Positions 63,066-64,000 of a stretch of 64,000 nt of DNA are shown one piece after another. A program made the position numbers and the translations under genes. Every line of letters begins with the position of its first letter. Within the stretch, counting starts at the first letter, position 1. The notes under the pieces are model-generated. The model searched no databases. It was given only the letters and a program-made list of their open reading frames with translations, and was not told where the DNA came from. This stretch comes from Azonexus sp. (GTDB taxonomy: Bacteria; Pseudomonadota; Gammaproteobacteria; Burkholderiales; Rhodocyclaceae): NCBI GenBank assembly GCA_030696345.1, contig JAUYSK010000027.1:62001-126000 (forward strand), read 5' to 3'.

Positions 63066-63096
63066 AGCCCGCGATTATAACAACATTCGCGGGCTT
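63066..63096 (-). terminator. Terminator after the acyl-CoA dehydrogenase gene
   Basis: AGCCCGCG (63066-63073) and CGCGGGCT (63088-63095) form an 8-bp stem with a 14-base loop; on the minus strand the stem is followed by TTTTC. It lies about 25 bases after the dehydrogenase stop codon. The loop contains the -10 element of the rpsF promoter. Confidence 0.75.
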
Positions 63097-63104
63097 CCGG
63101 GCAA
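63074..63104 (-). promoter_or_regulatory. Extended -10 promoter of the rpsF operon, inside a terminator loop
   Basis: On the minus strand TGTTATAAT (63082 to 63074) is a perfect extended -10 element; TTGCCC (63104 to 63099) could be the -35 with a 19-base spacer. It lies in the loop of the hairpin that ends the upstream gene, about 70 bases before rpsF. Confidence 0.7.
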
Positions 63105-63119
63105 AACGAGACTGCTTAT

Positions 63120-64000
63120 TTAGAAGCTGTCGTCAGCCATTTCAAGCGTGCCGCTAGCACCGGCGACCACGGATTCGGACAAGCCAGCCGCTTGTGTCAG
63201 GAAATGATCGGCAAAGAAACGCGTTGTTGCCAGCTTGGCAGGCCAGAACGGATCGCTCTCGCCTGCCGCAATCCGGGCTCGAGCGATCACAGCGGATCGA
63301 CCGAGCTGCCAGCCACCGGCAACGATGCCCAGCAGATGAAGGAAAGGAACCGCACCGGCATGGGCTGCCTTGGGATCCGTCGAGAAATTGCCGACGATCC
63401 AGGAAACTGCCTTTTCCAGGGCGTCCACCGCAGCATTCTGGCGAGCGCCGATGGCAGCCAGGTCGCCATCAAGCTGAACGGCCGCCGCACGCATGTCGGC
63501 GATCACTGCCTTGATGGTAACGCCCTGCTCGCGCGCAATCTTGCGACCGATCAGGTCATTGGCCTGAATCGCTGTCGTACCCTCGTAGATAGTGGTGATT
63601 CGGGCATCACGCAGATGCTGGGCGGCACCGGTTTCCTCGATGTAACCCATGCCACCATGTACCTGAACGCCAAGTGAGGCGATGTCGATGGCACTTTCGG
63701 TGCACCAGCCCTTGACGACCGGAATCATCAGATCGGCAAAGGCCTGGCCTTTCTTGCGCGCCACCTCGTCCGGATTGCCGTGGGCATTATCCTGTGCGGC
63801 CGCCGTCACGTAAGCCAAGGCACGCATGGCTTCAATTCTGGCGCGCATGGACATCAGCATGCGGCGCACGTCCGGATGTTTGATGATCGGCACTTTCGGT
63901 CCGCCACGAACACCGACTTCCGTGCCCTGAACGCGATCCTTGGCATAGGCGGCGGCGCGCTGGTAGGCACGCTCGGCATCCCCCAGCCCTTCCAGACCGA
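63120..64000 (-). CDS. Acyl-CoA dehydrogenase with C-terminal extension domain, partial
   Basis: The C-terminal 290 or so residues of an acyl-CoA dehydrogenase; the gene continues beyond the right edge (the frame is open through 64000). Flavin-dependent oxidation of acyl-CoA is the family role. Visible landmarks: PIIKHPDVRRMLMSMRARIE, GVQVHGGMGYIEETGAAQHL, RDARITTIYEGTTAIQANDL (containing the Tyr-Glu-Gly-Thr segment near FAD), and a long C-terminal helical domain ending GASGTLEMADDSF. This long-tail type is often annotated as DmdC-like or FadE-like; substrate is uncertain. One copy of the 13-base repeat lies at 63423-63435. A terminator follows. Confidence 0.9.
   Translation of the reverse strand, partial: GLEGLGDAERAYQRAAAYAKDRVQGTEVGVRGGPKVPIIKHPDVRRMLMSMRARIEAMRALAYVTAAAQDNAHGNPDEVARKKGQAFADLMIPVVKGWCTESAIDIASLGVQVHGGMGYIEETGAAQHLRDARITTIYEGTTAIQANDLIGRKIAREQGVTIKAVIADMRAAAVQLDGDLAAIGARQNAAVDALEKAVSWIVGNFSTDPKAAHAGAVPFLHLLGIVAGGWQLGRSAVIARARIAAGESDPFWPAKLATTRFFADHFLTQAAGLSESVVAGASGTLEMADDSF
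63423..63435 (+). repeat. 13-base repeat GTCCACCGCAGCA, copy 6
   Basis: Exact copy on the plus strand within the acyl-CoA dehydrogenase gene (minus strand), in its C-terminal helical domain; codes -AAVD-. Single-mismatch relatives lie at 17386-17398 and 48792-48804. Confidence 0.7.

Overview
The window looks like chromosomal DNA of a GC-rich betaproteobacterium, most probably Rhodocyclales (Dechloromonas/Azonexus-like). The reasons are the rpsF-priB-rpsR-rplI-dnaB order, a homodimeric PDH E1 followed by a two-lipoyl E2 and a lipoyl-bearing E3, a large chemotaxis cluster with two CheD proteins, and a nitrate/nitrite-sensing (NIT) receptor. The taxonomic call is inference; no rRNA or tRNA gene was seen. 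No CRISPR array, prophage or insertion sequence was found.

Layout. (1) 1-8.8 kb: indolepyruvate:ferredoxin oxidoreductase iorAB (minus, iorB cut by the left edge), then the pyruvate dehydrogenase operon aceE-aceF-lpd (plus), closed by a terminator. (2) 8.8-12.4 kb: a Ser/Thr phospho-signalling module made of a PEGA-domain protein kinase and a TssQ-like lipoprotein (minus), divergent from a PP2C phosphatase and an FHA protein (plus). (3) 12.4-25.0 kb: a minus-strand chemotaxis run reading cheY-like, MCP, STAS, cheA, MCP, cheW, a decayed MCP, NIT-MCP, cheD2, cheR, cheD1, cheB, HDOD. (4) 25.1-32.4 kb: a hybrid histidine kinase, then an mscS / PAS-LOV histidine kinase / LuxR-type regulator operon. 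(5) 32.5-37.7 kb: thioesterase, ppk2, sixA, CBS protein and a CoA-transferase. (6) 37.8-42.1 kb: RND efflux membrane-fusion protein and permease. (7) 42.1-51.2 kb: small hypothetical and membrane proteins, then recombinase-like protein, tamA and tamB. (8) 51.3-60.1 kb: OmpA-family protein, ubiG-mupP, a methyltransferase with a peptide-binding lipoprotein, bcp, phoH and a transglutaminase-like protein. (9) 60.1-64 kb: rpsF-priB-rpsR-rplI, dnaB, and the 3' part of an acyl-CoA dehydrogenase gene.

How the genes work together. Regions 1 and 9 are core metabolism, replication and translation. Regions 2-4 are an unusually dense sensory block: Ser/Thr phosphorylation, chemotaxis with methylation (CheR/CheB) and deamidation (two CheD), and His-Asp phosphorelays. 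One of the kinases has a recognisable LOV (flavin, blue-light) domain.

The most notable non-gene signal is an exact 13-base word, GTCCACCGCAGCA. It occurs six times on both strands, always inside genes, mostly in linker-like segments, and in different reading frames. It behaves like a DNA-level repeat (for example an uptake or recombination word) rather than a protein motif. Other notable points are a chemoreceptor fossil reduced to its two ends, a CheR-tether-like C-terminus on one MCP, an IELF C-terminus shared by an MCP and a CheD, a priB that seems to lack any ATG/GTG/TTG start able to give the full protein, and two places where a strong extended -10 promoter overlaps or abuts a terminator hairpin.
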